In this document: piece after piece, positions 37,035 through 48,104 of the stretch
How the letters are laid out: each line of letters starts with the position of its first letter
Position numbering within the stretch: the first letter of the stretch is position 1
Assembly: GCF_000234665.1 (NCBI RefSeq)
Contig: NC_018322.1
Location: 1-64,000, forward strand
Length of the DNA stretch: 64,000 nucleotides
From: Leishmania mexicana MHOM/GT/2001/U1103
Taxonomy: Eukaryota; Euglenozoa; Kinetoplastea; Trypanosomatida; Trypanosomatidae
Reading direction: 5' to 3'
Notes under the pieces: generated by a model
Database searches by the model: none
What the model was told of the DNA's origin: nothing
Seen by the model: the letters and a program-made list of their open reading frames with translations, nothing else
Program-made: the position numbers and the translations under genes

Positions 37035-39155
37035 CTATTCGATCGTCACACGCTTTGCTTCGCATTGCATGCGCTCCCTCGCGGCCCGGTGTGGCGCGCA
37101 TGGTGGAGGAACTATCACCGTCACCGCTGCCCCAGCCCCTAAGGTTGGCGGCAGACACAGCGGCTTCTGAAGCTGTCGTGCGCGGTGCTCGTTCAGCTTC
37201 TTCTCGACCATCACCACATCAGCACGTGTGATGCGGATGAGACGGCTGGTGCGTGACACCACAGCCGTGTAGTCTGGCACAAAAGGTGCGCCTGACAAGA
37301 GAACATCCGCGCCAAGGTCAGAGAAGGAACGCAACTCCGTTCGTATCTTTTCGCGGCCGATCATCACCTCGACACCGCCACTCAGTACCAGCGTGAACGT
37401 GCTGCTCGGATGCCCGGCTCTGTAGAGCACTCGCGCTGCATCGGCCGTGGAGAGGTCCGGCGACGCTGCTTCGATTCCCCAGAAAGGCGTGCTCTTGCTC
37501 TTCTCACCGTCACTAATCTGGTCGTGGACGTCCACCACCACGTCGCCGATTTGCTGCAGCAGAAACTTGACATGAGCAACATTCCACGTTGCAAAGTACA
37601 CATAAGCCCGGGTGAGGTAGTAGGCAAGTGCCCATAGCTGATCCTCGGAAAGACCTTGATTCTCCGCCTTGGATAGCACGCCGTACGAGTAGAAGTTCAC
37701 CCGCGGCGGCCGCGTCGGAGGCGGCTCAATCATCAACTCATCGCACGTCTCCGCGTCCAACAGCAGCCTCTTATCCACCACGTACTCGTCCTCATCGTAA
37801 ATCTCCGACGCGATGAGCTTCTCAATAACGTCTTCAAGTGTCACAAGGCCAATGAAAGAGCTCGGCTCTGTCGCCTTCGAAAGGAGCGCCATAGGGTTAA
37901 TGGTCTTCGGCGTGCGCTGTGCAGGTGCGGCATGCTTGCTGCCGTGGTGCACGTGGTCTGCGCCGTAAGGTGAGGCGCCTTTGCTATTGGAGGTCGTTAT
38001 CCCGGCACCACCTCGGTCCTTATCCTTTGCACGCTGCGACGAACTCTTCGGCGAACCACGCCGCTTGTCCGCGGTAGCGGGGTCTGCCGGCTCCACGAAA
38101 AGAAGCTGCGTGTGATGGTGCTCGAAGATGTACAGCATGTCCTGCAGAAGTGTGTCCGCCTTCACCACTAACATGTCGCGCGGGTGCTGCGCCACGAAAT
38201 CACGCACTGTCATGTCAATGCTGTGGCAAAGGTAGGAGTTGTCGATGAGATCCTTCACGTAGAGCACACCAATCACATTGTCGCGTGACCTTTCGTACAC
38301 CGGCATGCGCGAGATACCGTACTCCCACAAGCGACGCTCGAGCGCCGTGTCGAGCGGGGTGCTCCCCTCTAGCATGACGGCGTTCTCCATCGATGTCATG
38401 GCCGCATCTGCTGTGACCTCGTTCATGTCCATCACGCTCAGCATCATGCGCACCTGGTCTATGTCGATGCCCGACTTCTCCGAGAACTTCTCGCAGTGCA
38501 TGCGGATGAGCTTCTTCAGCTCCTGGCGGTCGTATATTTGCCCTGCCTCGTGTCCCACCATCCAGTCCAGCATCATCCCCAGCGGCTTTGAGATGGGCCA
38601 CAGCACAAACAACGAGACCTTCAGCGCTTGCAGACTTTTTGTGCCAGCCCACAGTGCGTTGTTTTGCTTGTTGCAGAAACTCATCGGGATAATCTCACCA
38701 AAGATGAGCACCACCAGTGTACCCAAGATGAAGTTCACCAGCTCACTGCCACCCACAATCGCAGCGACGAGCTGAGAGGTCAGCACCAGAGTCAACATGT
38801 TGCCCACGAGCAACGTCGCCAGAAGCTGGTGGCCCAGCATACGTACCGGCAGAATCTTGCGCGCGTAGGTGCGGTCAGGTTCCTGACCTGCATCAGCTAT
38901 AATTTCCAGATAGATGGTCTCCATCCCCAGCAGCCCAATAGTGAGACCACAGTACATGGCGGAGAGCAGCACCGTGGTGATACAAAACAAGATGAGGACC
39001 CATTTCGGCCATGCCGCGTATCCGGTAGCGACTTTCTCGCTCGCGGCAGCCTCGATCGCGGCAGCCTCGATCGCGGCGTGGCCGAGCAGCCCTAAGGCCA
39101 GTGAAAGCAGCCATGGCGAAGTGCTTTTCGCTGCGGTAACAAACGGCAACGGCAT
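37035..39155 (-). CDS. CNNM/CorC-family membrane protein A (DUF21 + CBS pair)
   Basis: A 706-residue protein from ATG at 39155; 18 further codons begin at TTG. It has a hydrophobic N-terminal segment (about 13-26), then a DUF21 membrane domain (about 50-210, about four spans) with MYCGLTIGLLGME and the conserved GEIIPM (153-158). A Bateman module of two CBS domains (about 255-450) follows. The second CBS is split by a low-complexity Ser/Lys/Gly/His insertion (about 360-430) and ends LVTLEDVIEKLIASEIYDE (SEIYDE at 450-455, as in CNNMs). A C-terminal domain with LVLSGGVEVMIGREKIRTEL matches the cyclic-nucleotide-binding-homology fold of CNNMs. Family members are linked to Mg2+ efflux or regulation. 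A paralogue lies just upstream at 41296-43530. Confidence 0.94.
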   Translation of the reverse strand: MPLPFVTAAKSTSPWLLSLALGLLGHAAIEAAAIEAAASEKVATGYAAWPKWVLILFCITTVLLSAMYCGLTIGLLGMETIYLEIIADAGQEPDRTYARKILPVRMLGHQLLATLLVGNMLTLVLTSQLVAAIVGGSELVNFILGTLVVLIFGEIIPMSFCNKQNNALWAGTKSLQALKVSLFVLWPISKPLGMMLDWMVGHEAGQIYDRQELKKLIRMHCEKFSEKSGIDIDQVRMMLSVMDMNEVTADAAMTSMENAVMLEGSTPLDTALERRLWEYGISRMPVYERSRDNVIGVLYVKDLIDNSYLCHSIDMTVRDFVAQHPRDMLVVKADTLLQDMLYIFEHHHTQLLFVEPADPATADKRRGSPKSSSQRAKDKDRGGAGITTSNSKGASPYGADHVHHGSKHAAPAQRTPKTINPMALLSKATEPSSFIGLVTLEDVIEKLIASEIYDEDEYVVDKRLLLDAETCDELMIEPPPTRPPRVNFYSYGVLSKAENQGLSEDQLWALAYYLTRAYVYFATWNVAHVKFLLQQIGDVVVDVHDQISDGEKSKSTPFWGIEAASPDLSTADAARVLYRAGHPSSTFTLVLSGGVEVMIGREKIRTELRSFSDLGADVLLSGAPFVPDYTAVVSRTSRLIRITRADVVMVEKKLNEHRARQLQKPLCLPPTLGAGAAVTVIVPPPCAPHRAARERMQCEAKRVTIE
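39043..39078. repeat. 15-bp tandem duplication inside CNNM-A coding region
   Basis: The unit GCGGCAGCCTCGATC occurs twice in tandem, followed by the start of a third. It encodes the AIEAA/AIEAA repeat near the N terminus. The unit length keeps the frame, so copy-number variation would only lengthen the luminal/extracellular linker. Confidence 0.9.
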
Positions 39156-41295
39156 TGGCGTGCCCGGTGTGGCGCGACGGGGTCGATGAGAGTACGCTGA
39201 ACGGCACAAAAGAAAAGGAAAGCGTGGAGAATGAGTTGAGTCGGGTCACAGCGCGAGACGGAGAGCTCCACGCAAGAGACCCAAGACGGAAGACAGCCAA
39301 ACAAGAATGTATAGAAAGCCACCTTTTCGGTCTTGTCACGTACGCACACGCACCCACGACAACGGGTGTACGAACAACTCTCGAAGAGCGACCGACGTGG
39401 CAATGGCAACGAAAATAGAAAAAATATATATTTATTTAAGCAGAAAAAGAAACGAAACCGTGATGGGGGCGAGAGACGGCGTACGTGCTGAGCGAATGGC
39501 CGAAAAGCTCAGTCTGTACGGCGTGTGCTGTAAGCACTGAGAGACAGCGAAGAGGGAGCCGCGAATCGTTCGATCACGCATGAACACGAACACAAGGACG
39601 CGCATGTGTGAGTAGAACCACAGAGAAGGCAAAACGATCGGTGAGGAGGTCGAGTGGAGGCGGGCACCCATGGCCACAAACGCGCATACAAGCGAAGGAC
39701 AAAATATCAGAGAGGCGGCAGATGTGAAATCGAGCGGAGAAGTGAGGAAGGCTGCCAGTTGCCGTCGGGGCACTTATTGATTGTTGCGCTTGCCGATGAC
39801 AACGCTGTACAGCACTTGGTGCAGAGAGTGGGTGTGAGACAGCGCGAGAGCCCTACCTATCACGTATGCAGCGGTGCACATTCGGAATAGGTATGAGCGT
39901 GAACGCACACAAGTGTCCTGTGGTACACGACAGATTCACTACAAGGAGTTTCTTTGCCTTTTTTCTTGAGCCGATCGGGTGCCCTCATCCCGCCCACCAC
40001 CTCAGTGCGTGGTATCAGTGCTTAGCACCCACTCTGCGGGGAAGCCACGCAGCATGCAGCCGGCCCTCGGTTACGGCTGGCGGACTCCTGACGTCGGCGG
40101 AGGGGGCGGCCTGGGCTAGCGCTGTGCCGAAGAGACGTGCGGCCATGACCACGATTGTACCAGCTCCCAAAGAACCGTGTGGGCAATGCGGCAAATACGA
40201 GGATGCACCTGGCTTTTAACGAAACATTACACTTTTCCGCCTTTGCTACGTTGCGGCGATGCCGAGAGCGGCCGCGGACCCAGCGTGCGCTGTACGCAGT
40301 GGAGTTGCAGTGGGCTGGCCGAAGCCAAACGGCGTTGGCTGACCCGGTGCCGTAGCATGGCCGCAGCGCAACAGAGGATGCGTGCCCGGTGGTTGTGTGT
40401 GTGTGTCTGTATGCGTCTATCTGTTCACCTGCTTGTGGTTGACTGGAGCCCGTCCATGGGCTTCTCTTGTTAGTGCAGCCGAGCAGCCTGGACAACCTGA
40501 AGAGGAACGAAAGACACGGAGGTATGTCACAGGGAGAGAGCAAGACCGAGAGACGGGGCGCGAGTCCTCCAACTATGGCCAGCGCGGATAACCGCCACAC
40601 CTGGTTGCCCCCTCTCGGCAATGAAAAAAAGCAAAGCGGGAGCGCAAAGAGACCAAGAGGCCGTGTTTGTTGAAACGCAGCGAGCAGTTTACGTAGTTAT
40701 CGCCTCTGGTGTTCCCACGCTCCCAAGACACAGTTCGACTGTCGAAAAAGTACACTGCTCGCGCGCCACGACTGCCTCTGCTTATCCTTGTCGTTATGGG
40801 ATCGGATGTCACGGCACCGCCGACCCTGGTTTTTTCTTTCGGTATTCCTCCCCGAGTGGGTTGTCTTGCGTTTTGGATAGTTGTTGGTGGCATCTCATTA
40901 CCCCACACCCACCCACCCCCTCACTCCGCGACCTGTGAATTCACGGCCCGACTGATGTCAACCTGCCCCCCCACCACCACCTATATTGTTTTCTACGCCG
41001 AATGGGACTTCTCTGCAGACACTTGCACTTGAGCTTTCCTCCTTCAAACGAAAGTCTGCCCACCCCGGGAGGGCGATGAGGAGGAGGCGCAGGTATGACC
41101 GGCGGAGAGACGAGACGTTCTGCAATCACCGAGTCCCAACCTCGTAAGCCACATAACAAGGTATATATTCATACAAAGCTGTGCTTCCCAAGACCACAAC
41201 AGAAACGCACAGGCCTCGCCCTCTCGCTTGCCTCGACACTGGCCGCCTGCACTGAGGCAGTCCCTCCCTCTTTCTCCTATCGGATGCACTCCGCG
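39156..41295. other. Long spacer between CNNM-like genes
   Basis: About 2.1 kb. The left part (39156-39950) is ordinary spacer with the CNNM-A leader. 39951-40480 is the retroposon-like block B. The right part (to 41295) should be CNNM-B 3' UTR. No additional gene is supported. Confidence 0.5.
39951..40480 (-). mobile_element. SIDER-like retroposon, minus orientation (block B)
   Basis: A block of about 530 bases of higher GC than its flanks. Read on minus it ends in a GGTGGTGGGCGGGATGAGGG-type tail, and then a run of A with few interruptions (plus-strand TTTCTTTGCCTTTTTTCTT at 39951-39969). A 0.5-0.6 kb non-coding element with an A-rich 3' tail, in the sense orientation of the transcript and inside a probable 3' UTR, fits Leishmania SIDER elements. 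Target-site duplications were not found. It lies in the spacer downstream of CNNM-B. Confidence 0.5.
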
Positions 41296-43530
41296 CTACA
41301 ACGTCTTCTTGCTCGTGGTACCGTACTGTCTCTGTAGCGCTTGCGCGCTATCCATACGGTGACCCAGGAGACTGTCACGCTCGCTTCTGGCCATTGTGCT
41401 CGTACCCTGACGAGATGCGGAGGAGCGCAGCAAGGTCGGCAAGCCAGGACTGAGGATGCGCACGTTGCTGCTGCGTTGACGGCTAGCAAACTGGTAGTAT
41501 TGGTACTTATCGAAAAGCCCCTTGGGGATACTGTACACACGCGCCCCCGTGATCACAGCAGCGCTGTAGTCCGGCACAAAGAACGGCGTCGTGAGGGCCT
41601 CTTCACCGATGTAGTTGAAGCTCTGCAGCTTCGTGCGGAACGCCTCGGTGCCGACGAGCAGCTCCACGCAACCGCCGAGGACGAGGAGTAGGCGGTCGGA
41701 GCGGATGCCGCACGAGTACAAAATGTGCGATTGGTCGCTCACTGCGTTGAGAAACTGGGCGTGGCCGCCCTTGAAGAAGAACTGCGACTGTGACAGCGCC
41801 TTCTGCGCACCGCCCGTCTGGGAACTCGTCGTGCTGTAGCTGTCATGCATCTGGTCAAGTGGCGTGCTCAAAAGCATATCCGATGTGCCGTTCTGCTGGC
41901 CGACGGTGATGGCGCACAGCTGCAGATCTTTGCACTCGTCTAGCAGCAGCTTGATGTACGGAGGTTGCCAGCTGTAGAAGCAAGGAACCGTCCGGTTGAG
42001 GTAGTACGCGACGGCCCAGACCTGGGAGTCCGTGAGCGGAATGCTCTCGGTGGGGTGGGTGAAGTACGAGTAGAAGTTGACGCGGGGCGGCGTTTCGGGC
42101 TCGCTCGGTAAGTGTAGGGTGTTGGGGTAGCGGTCGTTGCCGGGGATATCGACGGCGGCGTAGCGCGGCTCGCGCTCCACCGGGTCATAGCTGTCGTACT
42201 CGTCGTAGATCTCAGACGCCAGCAACTCCTCCACAACGTCCTCCATCGTGACAATGCCGACAATTTTCTGGTGCGTCGCTGCAAAGCCGCGTGGCCCTGA
42301 GTATTCCATCCGCCACGTCTCAACGTCAGTCATGATCGCCGGGATCGCAGCACCGACGATGTTCGCATCCTCCTCGAAGACGACCGCCATATGCGTCTGT
42401 GCTTCCAGAAAGAACTTGAGCATCGACGGCAGCGACGTGGCGGCGCACACCATCGCGAACAGGCGGTCCTTCACCTTGACCACCTGCGCCACCGTCAGCG
42501 GCGAGAACTCCAAGGATGTGTTCACCGTCATCAAGTCCTTGACAACGAGGACGCTTTCAAACACGCCAGGTGCCGACTCGACTGGCACTCGCGAGCGGCC
42601 CGACTTCCACAGCATCTCCAAAAAGTCCGGCGTGATGAGGTCTGTGCCGCGGACGTACGTCGCCTTCTCGATCGGGGTCATGATATCGCGCACCTTGCGC
42701 TCATGGAAATCCATGGCGGCAAGCAGCAGTTTCAGCTCGGACTTGGGCATGTACACGCCATCATCACCTTCGCGTTCGTAGTGTATTACCATTAGCTTGC
42801 GCAGTTCCTTCTTGTCGTACAGCTGCCCCGTCTCCTCGCTGCCCACCACGACGTCGAGGAACCAGCCCAGGGTGGCTGACAGCGGGTAGGTGAGGATCAT
42901 GGCCACGTTCACGAAAACGGAGCCGGCCGCGGCGACACGAAGGGAATACTTGGAGCGGCAGATCGACATGGGCAGAATCTCTGCAAACAGTACAATGACT
43001 AATGTGCTCGCGACGAACTTCCAAATACCGGAGCCTCTGTCGTCCACCACGTGTGTGGTCGTGCCCCGAGTACGGATGGCCTCAACCACATCAAAGACTT
43101 CGTTGAACTCCTGCACGATGAGGACATTGCACAGCATGTTGGATATGATGAGGGTACAGAGCGTCTTGTGCCCTTGCTTGCGCAGTGGTAGCAAGGTCGC
43201 GGCGTACTTGCAATCCGGTGTCGGCCCACTCTCAGCGATGATCTCGAGGGTAAAGGTGTTGGCGCACATGACACCCAGTGTCAGTCCAGCAAAGACTGCG
43301 GACAGAAAGGCGTACATGCAAATTCGTAGCGAGTGATCCAGCAAAGTGTAGACGCGCTTTGTCTGCTTCCGGTTCTCGTTCAGTTTCTTCTCCGTCATCT
43401 GCGAGGGGTCTTTGGTGAAAGAGTTTCCGTTTGCACCGAGCGTCGCGGCGAGAAAAGCGCCGTACGCGGCGAACATGATGCAGAGTCGAATCGACCGCAC
43501 GGTCGAGGCACGAAAGTGCCTTACATTCAT
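41296..43530 (-). CDS. CNNM/CorC-family membrane protein B (DUF21 + CBS pair)
   Basis: A 744-residue protein from ATG at 43530; the longer frame needs a GTG. It has the same order as protein A: an N-terminal hydrophobic segment, a DUF21 domain (about 60-235) with FAGLTLGVM and AEILPMSICRS, two CBS domains (about 275-460) ending IVGIVTMEDVVEELLASEIYDEYD, a shared RVNFYSY motif, and a C-terminal cyclic-nucleotide-binding-homology region (LLVLGGCVELLVGTEAFRTK, then FVPDYSAAVIT). The second CBS has a shorter insertion than A. A Ser/Arg-rich tail of about 60 residues follows. The two proteins share order and motifs but are clearly diverged, so the duplication is old. A divalent-cation, probably Mg2+, function is inferred from the family. 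Confidence 0.94.
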   Translation of the reverse strand: MNVRHFRASTVRSIRLCIMFAAYGAFLAATLGANGNSFTKDPSQMTEKKLNENRKQTKRVYTLLDHSLRICMYAFLSAVFAGLTLGVMCANTFTLEIIAESGPTPDCKYAATLLPLRKQGHKTLCTLIISNMLCNVLIVQEFNEVFDVVEAIRTRGTTTHVVDDRGSGIWKFVASTLVIVLFAEILPMSICRSKYSLRVAAAGSVFVNVAMILTYPLSATLGWFLDVVVGSEETGQLYDKKELRKLMVIHYEREGDDGVYMPKSELKLLLAAMDFHERKVRDIMTPIEKATYVRGTDLITPDFLEMLWKSGRSRVPVESAPGVFESVLVVKDLMTVNTSLEFSPLTVAQVVKVKDRLFAMVCAATSLPSMLKFFLEAQTHMAVVFEEDANIVGAAIPAIMTDVETWRMEYSGPRGFAATHQKIVGIVTMEDVVEELLASEIYDEYDSYDPVEREPRYAAVDIPGNDRYPNTLHLPSEPETPPRVNFYSYFTHPTESIPLTDSQVWAVAYYLNRTVPCFYSWQPPYIKLLLDECKDLQLCAITVGQQNGTSDMLLSTPLDQMHDSYSTTSSQTGGAQKALSQSQFFFKGGHAQFLNAVSDQSHILYSCGIRSDRLLLVLGGCVELLVGTEAFRTKLQSFNYIGEEALTTPFFVPDYSAAVITGARVYSIPKGLFDKYQYYQFASRQRSSNVRILSPGLPTLLRSSASRQGTSTMARSERDSLLGHRMDSAQALQRQYGTTSKKTL

Positions 43531-45872
43531 CTTGGAAAATATGGGAGATGCTGGTGTGTGTTTGCGTGTCTTTCCCGCCCTTGGCCCGTCACACGCCGCT
43601 AATCCTCGGATCTCGAAGGAGGTGGCACGCGTGTAGGAAAAAAGAGGTGAGCAAACGGACAAAAACAAAACATAACTGGAGAACCCGAACTCGTGGCTCA
43701 CACGCCGTTACGAGACGATGCCGATGCAAAGTGCGCGAAAAAAAAACCCGTACAAGCACAGAGATCCCCACACAGCAAAGGCGCTTGCTCTGTCCTCCCT
43801 CCGCTCTAGCGCCTCTCCCTCCCGCTACCTGAACAGAACCACACAGTTGGGCAAAGCACGCGCGAAAATTGCAGGAAAAGCGGACCCGCGGACCAAAACG
43901 AAATTACCGAAAAAAAAAGAGCACACAATGAGAAGGCACGGGAGAGGAGCAAAACACCCAAACGCCACTGAACCGTAATATGGGAGCCTCTGCACGTGTT
44001 CCTACCGAAAGCAAAAAAAAACTTTTATTTCAGCGCGCACGGTAGTGGTGCTGCAGCGACGGAGCAGGCGGTGCACGTGAGAAGAACGTGGAGAAGAGGG
44101 AAGAGGGGATGCTGAAGATTTGAACAGAAGAACGCGTGTTGTGGACAAGGACCGCGACACACGCAACACGCACCGCCCTTTTCAGAAAGACCCGCGTTAG
44201 GAGCACAGAGGTCTTTGTATGGGATGTGCGAGAAACAAAGAACCACAAAAGAAACCCGAGGTACAGAGCACGTTAGAGGTGCGTGCGTGCGTGCTTATGC
44301 ATGTACTTGTATTCGTGTTCCACGTACGTGTTGCTGTGCGCTACGGCTATTCGCGATTATGGCTGCTGGATGTGGTTGCACCCGAGGATCCGCATTCACC
44401 GCGCACACACAGAGGAACGAAGCAACGCACCAAGTCGATTAATGGCGCGAAGTGGAGCAGGAGAGGGATAACGGGTTGGGGAGGGAGGGCGAAGGGAAAA
44501 AGAAAACGAAGTAGAAAGGAAAACCGAAAAATGTGCGTCACATAAGAGAAGAAGTATAGCGATCGGTCACTACATGCCATGAACATGCCCGCTCGTTGCC
44601 GATCAGCGCCAGAGAGAGAGAGGGGGGCAAGCGGAGAGAGGAAGGCAATTAACGATGAAGAGGAAGAGAACACGCATACCCAGACAGCCGCCCGAGTGAG
44701 ACTCACTCGCCACAGATGCCTCCATCGGTCATCCCTCCGTGTCTTTCAGACGCCCTGGGGGTGCAAGCCCGAGGGTTACACGCAGCGCCCATATATACAG
44801 AGAGGCAGCAGTAAGTGTGAAATGTCGGGAGGATGCACGGAGGGAAAGAGCACTCCGATGACGTCGTTTTCGTTAGTGTGCATGCTTCTTTTTGTGTTTA
44901 CATATATGTGTGTGGGTGTGGGGGGTATGAGCTTTGATGGTTCTTGGTTTGTGTTGGTTGTGATGAGAAGGATTTGGATCGCCTATCGCCCTTTGACGTT
45001 GCACAACAAAAAAAAGAGAGACGTTGGCGCAAAAACGCGCCTTACACATTAGCAATCACGGGAGAGAGAGGAAGCAAGCACAGAGGGGACGAGTGACTGA
45101 CAGTTCGCCTCCATACGCCGCCATGACGATCAGAACATCTATGGATACAAGACACAACACACCACGAGCAAAAGAAACAATAGAAAAACAAGAGATGCTA
45201 TGCCGGGAGAGCACGTGGGGCGCAACCGGGAAGGGTACGAGCTCAAGAACGAGAGAGCAACACCAATCGGTGAGTAGAGCACACGGTGCGCTCACACGCC
45301 GCAAGAATAGCGGGTTTACGCATGGCAACCCATCGGGCATCGCTTGAGCACATTAGGAAGAGTGGTTGAGCCAGAGAAACAGAGAGAGCGGCAGCACTAC
45401 AATCCAGAGTAGTCACCGCGATGGAGTCGCGGTCCTCCCTATGCACACATCTCCCGTCGCACCGCGTTGAAAACGACTCCTCCCGCGCCTCCACCTCACC
45501 CGCGTCGGATATGCCCCCAGCACGATCCCGCCTCCGTGCATCCCTCTGATGTGGTAGCTGTCTGTATCCTTCCCCTCGTTGGACGCGCCATCAACGCCCT
45601 CAAGTGCCTACTGCACAGATGCGATGAGCTCACCTTCCTCACATCATGCACATACACAGCTATAGGGGGTGTGCGCCGATACGCACACTCTCTACGCCGA
45701 GGCAGGTGCACGCTGAGGGAAAACGAACACGAAAGATGAATAGGCGCATGAGAGGTGCCCGCCCAGACCCCCACCACCGCCGCCGCCACTTCCATAATCC
45801 CGCATTCGGCAACACGTGGCATAGCCCGCCTGGAAGAGGAGCACACAAGTGCACCTCTTACCGCTACAGACA
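43531..45872. other. Long spacer, CNNM-like gene B / PP5
   Basis: About 2.3 kb with many short A-rich and GA-rich tracts on plus, an A8 run near 44016, and GT-rich sequence around 44885-44935. It should contain the long PP5 3' UTR. Frames are short and of low complexity; no gene or retroposon block is evident. Confidence 0.5.
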
Positions 45873-47282
45873 TTAAAATAGACCCGCGCCACAGGCGTAC
45901 TGCATTGGCCGCTTGCCAGGGTGGGACACGTGCGTAAAGGTGGTGTATTTAGGCTTCATCGAGCCACCGGTGAAGCGAATGAAAGCGCCCTTATTGCCCA
46001 TCTGGTCGCAGTAATTCGGGGCACTGAACACAGTGATGCACTTGCCGTTGTGGTCCACCTCGTAGCCGTCCTCTTTCACCTCGTGCGAGCGCACGACGAG
46101 CTTCAAATTATTGTTCTTTAGAAAGTTCTCCGTAACGTCGGGGCCAAAAGACGGGCAGTCGACACCGCGCTTGCTCGGCGTGCGACCCGGCATCGGCTGT
46201 GGGTCCGCCCAAAGACTCTCACAAATGAGGCCGTTCTCGGGGATGTCTCGGAACCGATTCGGTTTCTGCAGGTCGGCGATGGTGACATCGTCGCGCGAGT
46301 AGAGACCGCCGTGGACGACGAACACCTCATCGTTGATGATATGCCCCGTCGGGAGGGCGTTGAAGACCTCTGAGAACAGATCAAACACCTCGGCCGAGTA
46401 CTTGGCCCGCACCTCTCCCTCAAAACCGTAGACGCGGTTCATTGAGAGTCCCTCGTGGTTGCCGCGGGAGAGGAAGACGTGCTCTGGGTACAGCAGCTTG
46501 TACGCGAACAAGGTGAGCACGTTCTCCACCGAGTACGATCCGCGATCGACAAAGTCGCCGTTAAAGAGGTAGCGGTTTGTTGGCGACGGCTTGCCATTCA
46601 GTTTGAAGATGTTGAGCAGGTCGTAGAACTGGCCATGCGTGTCACCGCAAACGGTTATGTCCTCGTCGTCTGGCACCGTAACTGTGACAAAATTTGGGTA
46701 CGACTTGAACAGCTTTAACACCTCCAGTAGCATAAAGACGACATCACGGCGCTCTATCTTTTTCTCAACGCGGAAGTGCTCCTGCATCGCCTCCACGAAC
46801 TCCACCGTGATCGTGTCGTTCTCGATGCGTGGCCCGTTGTAAGACGCAGCAATGGCACCGAGCTTGATGGTAGCCGATACCGGCTCGCCGTCCTTGGACT
46901 TGATAGCGTTCTCGAAGCGAATGCGCTTGAGCTCCTTTTCGCACAGGTCATACTTCTGTTGGGCATCCTTTTCGGTCGGCACAAGCTTAAGGACGGCGGC
47001 GAACTCCTTCTGCGCATCCTTGAACTTGCCAAGCAGCAGGTGGGCGGACGCCTTGCGGTAGTAGGCCTTCACAAAGCCAGGGTCGATCTCGATCGCCTCC
47101 TGTGCGTCTAAAAGTGCCGCTCCGGGCAGCTCCAACTTCATGTAGGCAAAAGCGCGGTTGCACAGCAGCGTCGGCGTCTTGTGCGCCTCAATGGCCTTCG
47201 AGTACGACTCTACCGCGTGCTGAAACTTCTTTTCCTGGAAGTACGCGTTGCCTTCCTGTTTCAGGCGGTCAGACTCCTCCAT
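45873..47282 (-). CDS. PP5: Serine/threonine protein phosphatase 5 (TPR-PPP)
   Basis: A 469-residue protein from ATG at 47282; the frame continues 22 codons to a non-ATG. Three TPRs (about 1-105) begin DRLKQEGNAYFQEKKFQHAVESYSKAI. A linker helix (105-165) follows, then a PPP catalytic domain with the metal-binding motifs GDTHG (213-217), GDFVDRG (242-248), GNHE (274-277), a conserved HGGL and RSHEVKEDGY (398-407). TPRs of PP5 bind Hsp90 and hold the enzyme inactive until bound; the same arrangement is intact here. A small difference is ESLWADP where most PP5 proteins have a DLLWSDP-type sequence. Location: cytosol or nucleus. The length equals what I recall for the Leishmania protein. Confidence 0.97.
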   Translation of the reverse strand: MEESDRLKQEGNAYFQEKKFQHAVESYSKAIEAHKTPTLLCNRAFAYMKLELPGAALLDAQEAIEIDPGFVKAYYRKASAHLLLGKFKDAQKEFAAVLKLVPTEKDAQQKYDLCEKELKRIRFENAIKSKDGEPVSATIKLGAIAASYNGPRIENDTITVEFVEAMQEHFRVEKKIERRDVVFMLLEVLKLFKSYPNFVTVTVPDDEDITVCGDTHGQFYDLLNIFKLNGKPSPTNRYLFNGDFVDRGSYSVENVLTLFAYKLLYPEHVFLSRGNHEGLSMNRVYGFEGEVRAKYSAEVFDLFSEVFNALPTGHIINDEVFVVHGGLYSRDDVTIADLQKPNRFRDIPENGLICESLWADPQPMPGRTPSKRGVDCPSFGPDVTENFLKNNNLKLVVRSHEVKEDGYEVDHNGKCITVFSAPNYCDQMGNKGAFIRFTGGSMKPKYTTFTHVSHPGKRPMQYACGAGLF

Positions 47283-48104
47283 CGTGGCGCGGGGAAGGGG
47301 TAGACGTTGACAGCGGGATCTGGTTCGACGGTGTCTTCGAATCGGCACTACTCGGGTGTTCTACTAGGATATGCAGGCGTTTATATGTAGGTTTCTCTCC
47401 GCACGTGTGGGTGCCTGTGCGGGTGCGGGGGGAGGGGGGCGTTTCGGCGAGCGAAGAGAGAGATGAGGGGGAAGAGAAAAGGATGAGCAAACAACGGAAG
47501 GGCGGCGGCGCAGAAGAGGAAACGCGAACACGCGCACAAATGCGCAGTCACGGGCTTGAGGCAATGTCTAGTTGAGGACGACTTCAACACGTTGAATGAA
47601 GGGATGAAGGATGAGGGCGAGTCGGGAAGTTCCGACGATTCCTGGCAGCTCCATACAGCACATACACATCGAGAAACTGCGCGGAACGGCAGCAAACGCT
47701 GTGCAGAAAAACGATGGTCAAACGGACGATTGGAGTGGGTCGAGTCCGCTGACTGCGAAATAGCACCCGCAACAAGAAGACGCATATAGAAAAATAATCA
47801 GCAGCAGCACCGGACAGACACGAACCTATGATACAAAAAACAGGCCTGCAACAAAGACACGAGTAAGGAAAGGCGAGATCAAAGAAGGTCAGCATGACAA
47901 AAGGCGCTCCACTCCCCTCCACACGCTCCAGAAGTGCGTTGGTCGTCCGGACAGAGAGCCACGTAGGCAGTGGGGAAGGCAATGAAAGATACCGGCGCCA
48001 CGCAAGACGACCCCACAGAACTTTTGAATGCTGACACCCGACGCACTCACCGCCAGGGACAGAGGGAGAGATGATGCACGTACGCAGGGATGCCCAGTGT
48101 CGCA
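47283..48104. other. Intergenic spacer, PP5 / DAGL-like gene
   Basis: About 820 bases; 47430-47530 is GA-rich on plus (pyrimidine-rich on the coding strand) and may hold the PP5 splice tract. The rest is mixed composition and should be lipase 3' UTR. No gene is seen. Confidence 0.5.

Noticed and set aside
47315..47340. GGTTCGA-like sequence resembling a tRNA B box
   Set aside because: No A box, acceptor stem or cloverleaf could be built around it.
47281..47348. 22-codon N-terminal extension of PP5
   Set aside because: No ATG exists in it; the TPR begins directly after the ATG at 47282, and the resulting length fits the family.
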